Under the pieces are notes generated by a model. The model worked only from the letters and a program-made list of their open reading frames with translations. It searched no databases and was not told where the DNA came from. Position numbers and translations under genes: made by a program. Positions 26,001 through 35,109 of a stretch of 64,000 bases of DNA are shown piece after piece (position 1 is the stretch's first letter; each line of letters opens with the position of its first letter). Where the stretch lies: assembly GCF_001942625.1 (NCBI RefSeq), contig NZ_MLCL01000086.1:248001-312000 (forward strand), given 5' to 3'. The stretch comes from Mycobacterium syngnathidarum (GTDB taxonomy: Bacteria; Actinomycetota; Actinomycetes; Mycobacteriales; Mycobacteriaceae).

Positions 26001-27644
26001 TCAGGATTTTGCGGCGTGTTCGACCATGATGTCGGCGGCCCGCGCGGCCAGCGCCATGATGGTCAGGGCGGGGTTTGCCGCGCCCTGAGTGGGCATCACG
26101 CTGCCGTCTACCACGTAGAGGCGCTGCACGCCGAAGACTCGATGCTCGCGATCGATGACTCCGCCCTCGGGCCGGGCGGCCATCCGGGCGCCGCCCACCA
26201 GATGCGCGTAGCGCTCGATGGAGATGACTTCCTGCGCTCCGGCGGCGCGCAGCATGTCGGACATCACCTCGGTGGCGGCGGCGATGAGCAGTTTGTCGTT
26301 GTCGCACTGGCTGTAGCTGAAGTGCGCCACCGGAAGGCCGTGCCGGTCCTTCTCGTCAGCCAGCGTCACCCGGTTCTCGGGTTGCGGCAACAGTTCGCAC
26401 AGCGCGCCGAGGGTCGCCCAGTGCACGTAATCGCGCATGTACTCGCGCAGTGTCTGTCCCCAGTGCCCCTGTGCAGCCACATGTTCAGACCAGGTGATCG
26501 GCAACGGGCTGACGTTCTGAACGGAGAACCCCCGTCGATAGCGTTTGGTGGGATCGGTTTCGTAGAACTGCTCGGTGCTGGCCTCTGGCGGCGGAGCCTT
26601 GTACATCCGGATCTCGTCCTCGAACCGTCCGGCCACCTGCGGGGCGCCCTGCACCATGATGTGGCGCCCGAGCTGATCGTGGTCGTTGCCCAGTCCGTCC
26701 GGATAGGCGTTCGTGGCCGAAAGCAGCAGCAGCCGGGGGGTTTCGATGGCATATCCGGCGACCACCACGGCACGCGCGCGCTGCCGGTACAGGGTCCCCT
26801 TGTGTAGGTATTCCACGCCCGTGGCCTGTCGGCGATCGTCATCGACAAGGACTCGGGTCACGTGGCTGTCGGGCCGGACCTCGGCGCCGTGGGCCAGCGC
26901 GTCTGGGATGTGGGTGATCAACGGGCTGGCCTTGGCGTTGACCTTGCACCCCTGGATGCAGAAGCCGCGATAGATGCAGTGAGGACGGTTCCCGAAGCGC
27001 CCGTTGGGGATCGCCACCGGTCCGACGCGCATGTCGATGCCCAGCGCCTGGGCGCCGCGCAACGCCACCAGTCCATTTCCGCTGACCGGGTGGGGGCGGT
27101 GCGGGTAGGTGTGCGGATCGCCCCAAGGCCAGTCCTGCCCGGCGACTGGCAACTCTGCCTCGATCTGTTCGTAGTAGTGGCGTAGGTCCTGGTAGGCGAT
27201 GGGCCAGTCCGCCCCGACCCCGTCGACGCTGTAGGTATGGAAGTCCGAGGGGTGGAACCTGGGCGTGTAGCCGGCGTAGTGCACCATCGAACCGCCGACG
27301 CCGCGTCCGGAGTTGTTGGACCCCAAGGGAACCGGATTCGTACCACCGATCTGGCGTGGCTCCGTCCAGTACAGACCGTGGGACGCTCGCTCGTCGCTGA
27401 CCCAATCGGAATCTGGACTCCAGAACGGGCCGGCATCGATGAGCACCACGCTCCAGCCGGCCCGCGTCAACCGCTGACCGAGAGTCGCGCCCCCGGCACC
27501 GGCCCCGACGATCACCGCATCGACCTCATCGTCGTTGCGGTAGCGGCGCATGTCGGCTCTCAGCCGGTGGTTGGTCCGAGAACCGTCGTTGGGGATGAGC
27601 CACGCCGAGGCATTGCGGTGCCGTACCGCGCGCGGGCTATCCAT
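26001..27644 (-). CDS. GMC-family FAD oxidoreductase (gluconate/glucose dehydrogenase-like large subunit)
   Basis: 547 residues from ATG 27644. N-terminal FAD dinucleotide motif VIVGAGAGGATLGQRL, a GRGVGGSMVHYAGYTPRF segment, and the GMC C-terminal signature VVDGSVMPTQGAANPALTIMAL. A Cys-rich patch, CIYRGFCIQGC, is typical of the gluconate 2-dehydrogenase flavoprotein subset. No signal peptide. Its start overlaps the gluconate-dehydrogenase subunit-3-like gene by 8 bp, which supports a two-subunit enzyme oxidising a sugar or sugar acid. No cytochrome c subunit is present, so the electron acceptor is unknown. Confidence 0.8.
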   Translation of the reverse strand: MDSPRAVRHRNASAWLIPNDGSRTNHRLRADMRRYRNDDEVDAVIVGAGAGGATLGQRLTRAGWSVVLIDAGPFWSPDSDWVSDERASHGLYWTEPRQIGGTNPVPLGSNNSGRGVGGSMVHYAGYTPRFHPSDFHTYSVDGVGADWPIAYQDLRHYYEQIEAELPVAGQDWPWGDPHTYPHRPHPVSGNGLVALRGAQALGIDMRVGPVAIPNGRFGNRPHCIYRGFCIQGCKVNAKASPLITHIPDALAHGAEVRPDSHVTRVLVDDDRRQATGVEYLHKGTLYRQRARAVVVAGYAIETPRLLLLSATNAYPDGLGNDHDQLGRHIMVQGAPQVAGRFEDEIRMYKAPPPEASTEQFYETDPTKRYRRGFSVQNVSPLPITWSEHVAAQGHWGQTLREYMRDYVHWATLGALCELLPQPENRVTLADEKDRHGLPVAHFSYSQCDNDKLLIAAATEVMSDMLRAAGAQEVISIERYAHLVGGARMAARPEGGVIDREHRVFGVQRLYVVDGSVMPTQGAANPALTIMALAARAADIMVEHAAKS

Positions 27645-28347
27645 CGGTGTCCTTTTCGGGCAGGTCGTCGTCGTGCCGGCGGGCTCGCTCGACGCGGCGG
27701 GCGAACGGGACCGGGTCGGCGGCCCGTTGGTCGCCCACTTCGAAGGACTCCCGCGCATTGACGCCGGGATTGAGGTATCCCCGCGGATAAGCCGGCCCGG
27801 GGAAGCCCATCTCATTCCACGCCCACGGATGCGAATAGAACGCGGTACAGGCGTAGCGAGTCCACAAGCCCCACACACGGCCGGCCGTCACCCCGTGCCA
27901 ATCGTCGCCGCGGCCGGCCAGGTCTTGGACGTCTTGCAGGAGCCGGGCCTGCCGGCGCTCGTCGAGTTCGGCATAGCCGCGGCCGTAATGCGCATGGGCG
28001 TCGGCGTCGAGGCCGGCCAGGCTGTCCCGCCAGGCCTGCCCGTCCTCAGGCATGTCGTCGTAGTGCCAGCCGTCGGTCTCGAAGGTGGCCAACCGCTCGT
28101 CGATGAGCGCCAGCACCGGCACTCGCGGCTCGCTGTCCTGGGCCAGCATCAGATCCAGCATGGGGCTCGCCACCGCCACTTCTGCCGGGGTGAAAAAGGA
28201 CAGGCCCGGCGGAAGCGTCAACCGGGCCAGCACTGCTCCCGCGGTCACCTGGTCCCACTGGTCGGCCCGGGCCAGCACATCGAAACCGGCGAATCTCCCT
28301 CGCCCTTGCGGGGTGATGCCCTGCTGTCCGGGAGCGCGAAACCGCAT
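27637..28347 (-). CDS. Gluconate 2-dehydrogenase subunit 3 family protein
   Basis: 236 residues. Helical protein with the family features FFTPAEVAVASPMLDLML near residue 52, ALIDERLATFETDGWHYDDMP, and a C-terminal YSHPWAWNEMGFPGPAYPRGY region. Members usually have a Tat signal and help assemble or export a membrane flavo-dehydrogenase; none is seen here, suggesting a cytosolic complex with the overlapping GMC protein. It begins one base into the stop of the preceding membrane-protein gene (TGATG). Confidence 0.8.
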   Translation of the reverse strand: MRFRAPGQQGITPQGRGRFAGFDVLARADQWDQVTAGAVLARLTLPPGLSFFTPAEVAVASPMLDLMLAQDSEPRVPVLALIDERLATFETDGWHYDDMPEDGQAWRDSLAGLDADAHAHYGRGYAELDERRQARLLQDVQDLAGRGDDWHGVTAGRVWGLWTRYACTAFYSHPWAWNEMGFPGPAYPRGYLNPGVNARESFEVGDQRAADPVPFARRVERARRHDDDLPEKDTDG

Positions 28348-28793
28348 CAGTCCGAACGTCCTTCACCCAGTGGGTTCTCCCGGCGCAGGACCGCGGCGAG
28401 CAAACCCATGCCGCCCACCAGTGAGGCCAACAGGGGAGCGAAGGTGGGAGGGCCGGATTCCATGTTGTATTTGGTGATCCCACCGGGGCGCTGCCGTACG
28501 CCCCGGAGGTGCAGATAGGTTCCCTGCAGTCCGTTGGCGACGATCAGGATGCTGGCGGCGGGTAGCACCGTGTGCGCGGCACGGGGTGAGAAGAATGCCG
28601 CCAGCCCGGCAGGTACCGCCGCGGGCACGATGACGATCGGCCAGTACATCATCCGGTTGCCGAAGCTGGCCGCATCGTGCGACAGATAGATCTCGGCGGT
28701 CGTGATGGCTGCGCCGGCAGCGGTGAGTGCCGAGAGCGTCCGCTCGAACCGGCCCGTCCGGATTGCCCGTACGGCAGCTCCGACGGGGTTCAT
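28347..28793 (-). CDS. Small four-helix membrane protein
   Basis: 148 residues from ATG 28793. Helices at about 20-38, 47-70, 74-95 and 115-140; a YLHLRGVRQRPGG loop between helices 3 and 4. I do not recognise the family. It is locked into the operon, overlapping the TPP-enzyme stop by 4 bp and the subunit-3 start by 1 bp. It may anchor the oxidoreductase complex to the membrane (inference). Confidence 0.65.
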   Translation of the reverse strand: MNPVGAAVRAIRTGRFERTLSALTAAGAAITTAEIYLSHDAASFGNRMMYWPIVIVPAAVPAGLAAFFSPRAAHTVLPAASILIVANGLQGTYLHLRGVRQRPGGITKYNMESGPPTFAPLLASLVGGMGLLAAVLRRENPLGEGRSD

Positions 28794-30589
28794 GACCGGT
28801 CCTGCTTTTCGTTCGGAAGGTACTGCTGCAGTTTCTGTTTGATGCCTTGCTTGACGAAACCCTTGGTGTCCTCGTCTCCGCCGATCACCGCCTGCACCAG
28901 GGACTTTGCCTGTTCGTAGGTGGCGTGCGGCGGGATCGGCGGCACGTCGGGGTCGCACCGCACATCGAGTACGGTGGGTCGATCGGCCGCCAGAGCCTGG
29001 TCCCAGGCCGGCCCGAGTGCCTCGGGATCGTCGATGTTGGCGCCGTGCAGGCCGAGACTGCGGGCGAAAGCGGCATAGTCCACATCCGGAAGATTCTGGG
29101 ATTCCGGGAATTTGGGGGAGTTCTCCATGGCCCGCATCTCCCAGGTGACCTGGTTGAGATCGTTGTTGTGCAGTACGGCGATGATCAGCCGCGGGTCCGA
29201 CCACTGCTGCCAATATTTGGCGATGGTGATCAACTCGGCCAGACCGTTCATCTGCATGGCGCCGTCGCCGGCGAACGCGATGGCGGGCCGGTCGGGGTGG
29301 GCCCATTTTGCGCCGATCACATACGGCACACCCGGGCCCATGGTGGCCAGGGTCCCCGAGAGTGACCCTCGTACTCCGGCAGGGAACTTGAGATGACGGG
29401 CGTACCAGTTCGCCGCGGATCCGGAATCGGCGGTGACGATGGCGTCAGCCGGAATGCGTTGGGAGAGCTCCCAGAAGATGCGCATCGGATTGATCGGGTC
29501 GGCCCCTGTCATCGCGGTGCGCTGAACCGTGGTCCACCAGCTGCTGACCTGTTCCTCCACGTGTTCCCGCCATGATCGGTCGGATTTGCGGTGTAGCAAC
29601 GGGATCAAGGCCCTCAAGGTGGCTTTGGCGTCGCCGACGAGGTTGAGCTCGTAGGGGTACCGCATGCCGATCCACGCCCCCGAGCGATCGATCTGCACCG
29701 CCCGGGCCTGGTCCAGATCGGGAAGGAACTGGGTGTAGGGGAAGTTCGATCCGACCGTGAGAAGCGTGTCGCAACGCGACATGAGATGCCAGCTGGCGGT
29801 GGTGCCCAGCAACCCGATGGATCCGGTCACCCAGGGCAGGTCGTCGGGAAGAACATCCTTGCCCAGCAGTGCTTTCGCGGCGCCGGCACCGAGCAGGTCC
29901 GCCACCTCCGCCAGCTCGGCTTCGCAGCCTCGTGCGCCCTGGCCCACCAGCATCGCCACCTTGCTGCCCGAGTTGAGCAGATCGGCGGCCTTGCGCACCG
30001 CGTCCTCGTCGGGAACGACCCGCGATCCGGACATGCCCATGCTGGACGGGACCTGCTTGAAGGCGTGCGCGGGCGGCTGGTACTCGAGGTCGAAAACGTC
30101 GGAGGGCACGATGATGCCGGTCGGGGCATGCGAGCTGGCCGCGATACGGATCGCCCGATCGATCAGGTTGGGCAATTGTTGGGGAACGGTGCACATCTGG
30201 ATGTAGTCGCTGCACACGTCCTTGTAAAGGCTCAGCAGATCGATCTCCTGTTGGTAGGACCCGCCCATCGCCGATCGTTCGGTCTGGCCCACGATGGCGA
30301 CCACGGGCACGTGGTCGAGTTTGGCGTCGTAGAGACCGTTGAGCAGGTGCACCGCACCGGGCCCGCTGGTCGCGACGCAGACTCCCACCTGACCGGAGAA
30401 CTTGGCGAAGCCGACGGCCTCGAATGCGGCCATCTCTTCGTGGCGCGCCTGCACGAACTGCGGTTGGTCACCGGCCCGCTGCCAGGCCGCCAGGAGCCCG
30501 TTGATGCCGTCGCCGGGATAGCCGAATACCTGCGAGACGCCCCAGTCCCGTAACCGGGCCAACAGGACGTCGCCGACTGTGTCTGACAT
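28790..30589 (-). CDS. Thiamine-diphosphate enzyme, pyruvate oxidase/PoxB-like
   Basis: 599 residues with AGGAG before ATG 30589. Three-domain TPP-enzyme layout: Pyr domain with catalytic Glu in ARHEEMAAFEA, a central nucleotide-binding domain, and the PP domain with GDGAMQMNGLAEL followed ~26 residues later by NN (TPP/Mg motif). This resembles PoxB-type pyruvate:quinone oxidoreductases rather than acetolactate synthase. It would decarboxylate pyruvate (or another 2-oxo acid) to acetate and feed electrons to a quinone if FAD is bound. The C-terminal tail is Lys/Gln-rich. Neighbours suggest it handles the pyruvate end of sugar-acid breakdown. Confidence 0.8.
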   Translation of the reverse strand: MSDTVGDVLLARLRDWGVSQVFGYPGDGINGLLAAWQRAGDQPQFVQARHEEMAAFEAVGFAKFSGQVGVCVATSGPGAVHLLNGLYDAKLDHVPVVAIVGQTERSAMGGSYQQEIDLLSLYKDVCSDYIQMCTVPQQLPNLIDRAIRIAASSHAPTGIIVPSDVFDLEYQPPAHAFKQVPSSMGMSGSRVVPDEDAVRKAADLLNSGSKVAMLVGQGARGCEAELAEVADLLGAGAAKALLGKDVLPDDLPWVTGSIGLLGTTASWHLMSRCDTLLTVGSNFPYTQFLPDLDQARAVQIDRSGAWIGMRYPYELNLVGDAKATLRALIPLLHRKSDRSWREHVEEQVSSWWTTVQRTAMTGADPINPMRIFWELSQRIPADAIVTADSGSAANWYARHLKFPAGVRGSLSGTLATMGPGVPYVIGAKWAHPDRPAIAFAGDGAMQMNGLAELITIAKYWQQWSDPRLIIAVLHNNDLNQVTWEMRAMENSPKFPESQNLPDVDYAAFARSLGLHGANIDDPEALGPAWDQALAADRPTVLDVRCDPDVPPIPPHATYEQAKSLVQAVIGGDEDTKGFVKQGIKQKLQQYLPNEKQDRS

Positions 30590-30607
30590 GTTTTTCTCCT
30601 TCGGTGA

Positions 30608-31636
30608 TCAGGGGCGGCGAATAGACCAACCCGCCACTGCTGCGGTGGCGGCCGCGCCGGCGGCCACAGCGCTCAGCGAACCGGCGTGCTGGGCCACCCA
30701 CTGTTGCGGCGAATGGTTGTGCGATTGTTCGTCGAACCGGCCGTGGGCGCCGTGGTCGGTGCCGGAGTCCTCATCGCGCGGTGCGAACAGGTTGTCGACG
30801 CGGTCTTCGTCGGCGGGTTGGCTGGTTTGCTGGCTGGAGTATCCGGTTCTGGCCAGGTATCGATCCAGGACGGCCGGCATCAGCCGCTGTCCCAAGGTGG
30901 TCGCGACGGTGCTGGCGCCTACCCAATACTGTTTGCGTCGCGGATGATCGGCTGCGAACAGGATTGCCCTGGCACCGATTTCGGGTTGATAGATCGGAGG
31001 AACCGGTTGCGGTCGATGCGGGAGCCGCGACCGTACCCACGAGAATTGGGGAGTGTTCAGTGCCGGCATCTGTACGACGGTGACATGTACGTTGCTGCGC
31101 TCGTGGAGCAGCTCGGTGCGCAGTGACTCGGTGAAACCGTTGATGGCGTGCTTTGCACCGCAATACGCCGACTGCAAGGGAATCGCCCGGGTGCCCAGCG
31201 CGGAACCGACTTGCACGATCGTTCCCGCGTCGCGGCGACGCATGCGAGACAGTGCGGTCATGGTGCCGTATACGTAGCCGAGGTAGGTGACCTCGGTGAC
31301 CCGGCGGAATTCCTCGGGGGTCACGGTGGCGAACGGTGCGAAAACCGAACAGAACGCGACGTTGACCCAGATGTCGATCGGCCCGAAGGCTTCCTCGACC
31401 CGGTCGGCGGCCGCCTCTACCTGCGCGGGGTCGGACACGTCGGTGGGCAGGCAAAGTGCTTGTCCGCCAGCCTGTTCGACATCGTTGGCCGCCCCGGACA
31501 AGCCGGCGGCACCACGGGCCAGCAAGGCCACGTGATCACGCCGGGCTCCGAACGCGCGCGCTGCGGCACGCCCGACGCCCGCGCTGGCGCCGGTGATCAC
31601 GACGGTGCGAGGCGATCCAGCAGATGTGGTGGACAC
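30608..31636 (-). CDS. Short-chain dehydrogenase/reductase with C-terminal extension
   Basis: 342 residues from GTG 31636 (GGAG upstream). Classical SDR: TGASAGVG cofactor loop, the N(V)AF segment, catalytic Ser and YxxxK in SAYCGAKHAINGF. A C-terminal extension of ~90 residues is hydrophilic, then ends in an Ala-rich hydrophobic stretch and SIRRP, possibly a membrane tail. Such SDRs oxidise or reduce sugars, polyols or lipids; the substrate is unknown. The start lies 40 bp inside the end of the GH15 gene. Confidence 0.8.
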   Translation of the reverse strand: MSTTSAGSPRTVVITGASAGVGRAAARAFGARRDHVALLARGAAGLSGAANDVEQAGGQALCLPTDVSDPAQVEAAADRVEEAFGPIDIWVNVAFCSVFAPFATVTPEEFRRVTEVTYLGYVYGTMTALSRMRRRDAGTIVQVGSALGTRAIPLQSAYCGAKHAINGFTESLRTELLHERSNVHVTVVQMPALNTPQFSWVRSRLPHRPQPVPPIYQPEIGARAILFAADHPRRKQYWVGASTVATTLGQRLMPAVLDRYLARTGYSSQQTSQPADEDRVDNLFAPRDEDSGTDHGAHGRFDEQSHNHSPQQWVAQHAGSLSAVAAGAAATAAVAGWSIRRP

Positions 31637-33405
31637 GGCGGCTCCTCTCTGTAGGTGGTGGACGGACTGTCGGCCAGCCGTAGTGAGGCCTCGACGAGCA
31701 ATGCGTGGGTGAATGCCTGCGGGATGTTGCCCCGAAGCTGGTGCTCCTCGACGTCGTATTCCTCGCACAACAGCATGGGTGGCCCGCAGGCGGTGCGGTT
31801 GCGTTCGAAGTAGCGGACCGCCGCGACGGGATTGCCCTGCTGCTGGTGTGCCAGGGCGCTCCAGAAGCCGCACAGCACAAACGCGCCCTCGGCGGCGGCC
31901 AGCGGACGGTCGTCGTGCCGGAACCGGTAGACGAAGCCGTCGTCGGCGAGCTCGGACTCGACCGCGCGCAGGGTGGCGATACTGCGCGGGTCATCGGCCG
32001 GCACCGCGCCACGGATCGCCGGCAGTAGCAGCGCCGCGTCCACCCGCCGGTCGTCGGGTGCGCGCTGCCAGCGCCCGGACGGGTGTACGCAGTCGGCGGT
32101 CCCGGCCAGGATCGTGTCGGCAAGCGACTCGGCCGCAGCCGCACGGTTACCGGGCAGATAGGCCGCAATGGCGCGTAATCCCGCCACGCAGGTGAGCCGC
32201 GAATGGGTCCACTGGCGCTGTTCGAGTTCCCAGAGCCCAGCACCGCGCTGTTGCCAACGGGATTCGATGGCGGCGACCGCGACCCTGATGGCATGGTCCA
32301 GCTCGGTGTCGAGGTGATCGTGGCGGGCTGCTGCGGCGAACAGCTGCAGCGCCTCACCGAAGACGTCCAGCTGGAACTGGCGATGCGCCCGGTTGCCGAG
32401 TACGTCGTTGCCTCCGGGATACCCGGGCAGCCGTAGTGATCGTTCGCCGGGCACCGGGCCTCCGGCGACCGTGTACGCGGGTTTGAGATCGGGACCGTCG
32501 GCGAGCACCCGCTGCGCGATGAAACCGGCCGCATCGTCGAGTAGGGGATGCGGGCCGTCGGCAGCCATCGCCTGCCCGACATAGCACTGGTCGCGGATCC
32601 ACACGTAGCGGTAGTCGTAATTGCGCCCGGTGTCGGCGTGTTCGGGCAGGCTCATCGTCGCCGCGGCGACGGTGCCCCCGCCAGGCGGGGTCATGCCTCT
32701 GAGTACCGCATAAGAGTGTCGGGCATCGTGGGGCGCGATACTGGTGTCCAGGGAGGGAACCGCGGCGCGCCAATGGGTTTCGGTGCGTTCCCACAGTTTC
32801 CCCGCATCCGGCAGCGGATCTGACGGGGCGGCCACCGATAGTTCGACGACGATGTCGAGGAACCCACCTTCGGGAACGGTGAGGCCGGCGCGCAATGCGA
32901 GGCCATCCTCGCGCGACACCGAGGCGTGCGGCACGCCGGCCAGCCGCAATCGCAAATCGCCGACATAGGCATGCCAACAGCCCTGATCATCGCGTGCGAG
33001 GTGGGCCATCGTGCGACGGTCGAACTCAGCGGTCGGTGACAACACCAGCTGCACATCGGCGTCTCCGCGGACTGCCAGGAGGCGGCGGAGCAGGATTGCC
33101 CGTTGCGGGTCACCGGGAAAGGTCAGCGCTTCCCGACATTCGATGATGCCGTCGTTGGTCACCCAGCGAGAGCGCCAGATCAAGCTGCCCTCTTCGTAAT
33201 GCCCTCCCCAGACGAACCGCTGGGTGGGGGTGATCGCGAAGACGCTTCGTCCGCCGATCAACGATGCGAAGACCGCGTCGTCATCCCAGCGCGGCGCACA
33301 CATCCAGCACACGTCTCCGCGCGGTCCGATGAGTGCACCGCGATGCCCGTCGGCGAGCAGTGCGTACTCACGCAACACATGTGGTTCGTAGATGGACTCG
33401 GTCAT
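31597..33405 (-). CDS. Glycoside hydrolase family 15 (glucoamylase/trehalase-like)
   Basis: 602 residues from ATG 33405. N-terminal beta-domain, then the (alpha/alpha)6 barrel with YDYRYVWIRDQCY, LPGYPGGNDVLG and a late glutamate region in LCEEYDVEEHQLRGN, all typical of GH15 glucoamylase-like enzymes. Some mycobacterial members are trehalases. It would release glucose (or hydrolyse trehalose) in the cytosol, giving the substrate for the oxidoreductases downstream. It overlaps the preceding membrane-protein gene by 4 bp (ATGA). Confidence 0.85.
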   Translation of the reverse strand: MTESIYEPHVLREYALLADGHRGALIGPRGDVCWMCAPRWDDDAVFASLIGGRSVFAITPTQRFVWGGHYEEGSLIWRSRWVTNDGIIECREALTFPGDPQRAILLRRLLAVRGDADVQLVLSPTAEFDRRTMAHLARDDQGCWHAYVGDLRLRLAGVPHASVSREDGLALRAGLTVPEGGFLDIVVELSVAAPSDPLPDAGKLWERTETHWRAAVPSLDTSIAPHDARHSYAVLRGMTPPGGGTVAAATMSLPEHADTGRNYDYRYVWIRDQCYVGQAMAADGPHPLLDDAAGFIAQRVLADGPDLKPAYTVAGGPVPGERSLRLPGYPGGNDVLGNRAHRQFQLDVFGEALQLFAAAARHDHLDTELDHAIRVAVAAIESRWQQRGAGLWELEQRQWTHSRLTCVAGLRAIAAYLPGNRAAAAESLADTILAGTADCVHPSGRWQRAPDDRRVDAALLLPAIRGAVPADDPRSIATLRAVESELADDGFVYRFRHDDRPLAAAEGAFVLCGFWSALAHQQQGNPVAAVRYFERNRTACGPPMLLCEEYDVEEHQLRGNIPQAFTHALLVEASLRLADSPSTTYREEPPCPPHLLDRLAPS

Positions 33406-33902
33406 GTTCGATGTCCAGAGGCGCCGCGCGGCGTGCGGGACGTGTTCCGACGCGGAATCCAGGCTGGGCCGCCGATGCGGTCCGGCACCAACCACATTCC
33501 GACCGCAAGGTGATAGCAGAACAGCAGTGCCCACAACAGGATGGCCGCGTTGGTCAAGGCCAGAGGGCCCGGCTGATGGTGCGCCGCGGCAACCGCCGAG
33601 ATGATCACCAAGAACAATGACGCAGTGGCCAGCGTGGCGCTGAAGACCAGAGCTACGCGCCGCCACACCGAGGCGAGCGCGGCCGCCACCCCGATGCCGA
33701 GCAGCGTTGCGCTCAACGCGGGAGTCAGTGGCAGCCACGGCGTTCCGTCGTACGCGTCGACGAGGCCGACCACACCGATCACCATGGCCGGGACCGCCTC
33801 GATGCGCAGCATCCATCTCGCCTGATGCCAATGGGAAGGATTCAGGCTCACCCGGCGCAGACCGCCCTGTTCTGACGTCTTGCTGCGAGCACCTCGCGCC
33901 AT
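33402..33902 (-). CDS. Membrane protein, first gene of the sugar-oxidation operon
   Basis: 166 residues from ATG 33902 with GGAGG 3 nt upstream. Four helices at about 36-52, 60-80, 86-108 and 115-137. It has no family I can name with confidence. It leads the eight-gene operon and is divergent from the MarR gene, with the nested palindrome 79 bp upstream. Confidence 0.65.
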   Translation of the reverse strand: MARGARSKTSEQGGLRRVSLNPSHWHQARWMLRIEAVPAMVIGVVGLVDAYDGTPWLPLTPALSATLLGIGVAAALASVWRRVALVFSATLATASLFLVIISAVAAAHHQPGPLALTNAAILLWALLFCYHLAVGMWLVPDRIGGPAWIPRRNTSRTPRGASGHRT

Positions 33903-33980
33903 AGCCCTCCGCTCTGATCACTGCTGGGATGGGGATAGCGCAAGGGTTTCCACTGAGGGATAGGTCCAAACCGGCAAGTT

Positions 33981-34009
33981 TTGCGAGCCGCACAATGTGC
34001 ATATCGCAA
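33981..34009. promoter_or_regulatory. Nested perfect palindrome, probable MarR operator
   Basis: TTGCGA (33981-33986) pairs with TCGCAA (34004-34009), and inside it GCACA (33990-33994) pairs with TGTGC (33996-34000) around a single A. The only mismatched positions are the two 3-nt linkers. It lies between the MarR start and the divergent operon, where MarR autorepressors normally bind. Confidence 0.65.
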
Positions 34010-34010
34010 C

Positions 34011-34016
34011 TACACT
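34011..34016 (+). promoter_or_regulatory. -10 element of the MarR gene (leaderless)
   Basis: TACACT directly abuts the palindrome and ends 9 nt before GTG 34026. A repressor on the palindrome would occlude RNA polymerase. Confidence 0.45.
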
Positions 34017-34025
34017 GGCCTGATC

Positions 34026-34508
34026 GTGAAAACCGACTCATCGATGAGCGCGGGCGACACCGACGGGTATGCCGCCCAGCTCGAACGTGCCACCCGCGGC
34101 CTGCTCGCGCTCAACGTCATCGCATTGGAGCACTTCGAGAAACGCATCGGGCTGTCGTCGCTGCGCGCCCTGCAGTCGTTGGGTCGGATCGGTCCCTGTT
34201 TGGTGAGCGCGCTGGCTCAGGACCTACAGGTGGCGGTGTCGACCGCCAGCCGGCTGGCCGACCGGCTCGCCGAGGCCGGGCTGATCACCCGCTCCGTATA
34301 CCCGCAGAACCGCCGGGCCACCCTGCTGGATCTGACCGATGACGGCCGGGCCATCCTGGACGATCTGGTGGCGTATCGCGTCGAGCTGTTCGAGGGCGTG
34401 ACCGCGGCCCTCGGACGCGCCGAGCGCAACAACCTTCTCCGCGGAGCTACAGCGTTCACCGCGGCATACCGCGCCCTGTCCGACGGTGGCAAACCGGGCG
34501 CCCCGTAG
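34026..34508 (+). CDS. MarR-family transcriptional regulator
   Basis: 160 residues from GTG 34026; ATG 34044 is an alternative. Winged-helix core: LGRIGPCLVSALAQDL, then VAVSTASRLADRLAEAGLITRS (recognition helix) and RRATLLDLTDDGRAIL (wing). It probably represses itself and the divergent eight-gene operon through the palindrome at 33981-34009, responding to a sugar-derived or phenolic ligand. It converges on tetR with a 12-bp gap. Confidence 0.8.
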   Translation: MKTDSSMSAGDTDGYAAQLERATRGLLALNVIALEHFEKRIGLSSLRALQSLGRIGPCLVSALAQDLQVAVSTASRLADRLAEAGLITRSVYPQNRRATLLDLTDDGRAILDDLVAYRVELFEGVTAALGRAERNNLLRGATAFTAAYRALSDGGKPGAP

Positions 34509-34520
34509 TTCGTTGCGCAG

Positions 34521-35087
34521 CTAGTCGCGGCAACGCATCCCGCGCTCGAAGGTGCGGATGACGGCGGGAGCGGCGGCGTGTTGGGGCATGAGGCCGTTCT
34601 TGGAGTCCTGGCAGGCCCACATGACCAACCCGTAGAGCGCGTGTTCGAGCCACTGCGTGCTGGATTCGGGATCGAACACGCCTTCGGCCTGGCCGCGTTC
34701 GATCAGACTCGTGAGATAGGTGTTGTCGGGCATCGCCTCGGCCGGCAGGTCACGGAGCACATTGGGGTCGTCGAAAAGAAACAACAGCCGGTTGCCGACC
34801 GAGATCATCGCGTTGATGACGCGACGCATGGCATCGACCGGGCAACCGTCTTCGGGCGCGGCGGCCGCCACCGCGTCGGACACGACTCGCACCGAGTCGA
34901 CGATCGTGGCGTTGACCAGGCTTTCCCGGTCGGGAAAGTACCGATGCACCGTGGTACGGCCGACGCCGGCGGCCTTGGCGATGTCCGGCAGTGTCGCGGT
35001 GCGGTCATCGGCCAACACGGCGGCGGCGGCTTCGATGATCGCGGCGCGGGTACGCGCCTGGGTGGCCGAGAGCTCGCCGGTGCTCAT
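34521..35087 (-). CDS. TetR-family regulator of the mmpS-mmpL operon
   Basis: 188 residues. N-terminal helix-turn-helix: LPDIAKAAGVGRTTVHRYFP (about residues 33-52). The C-terminal ligand domain contains one Cys pair (WAC, RGMRCRD). It is the third gene behind mmpS and mmpL, 22 bp after the mmpL stop. The inverted repeat upstream of mmpS is its likely target, giving an autoregulated transporter operon. Confidence 0.8.
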   Translation of the reverse strand: MSTGELSATQARTRAAIIEAAAAVLADDRTATLPDIAKAAGVGRTTVHRYFPDRESLVNATIVDSVRVVSDAVAAAAPEDGCPVDAMRRVINAMISVGNRLLFLFDDPNVLRDLPAEAMPDNTYLTSLIERGQAEGVFDPESSTQWLEHALYGLVMWACQDSKNGLMPQHAAAPAVIRTFERGMRCRD

Positions 35088-35109
35088 CCGTCGATGGTAT
35101 CGGCGACCG

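Noticed and set aside
33903..33980. SigF-type promoter (GTTT-N-GGGTAT) before the sugar-oxidation operon
   Set aside because: GGTTT and GGGATA words are present but not with the required spacing or orientation.
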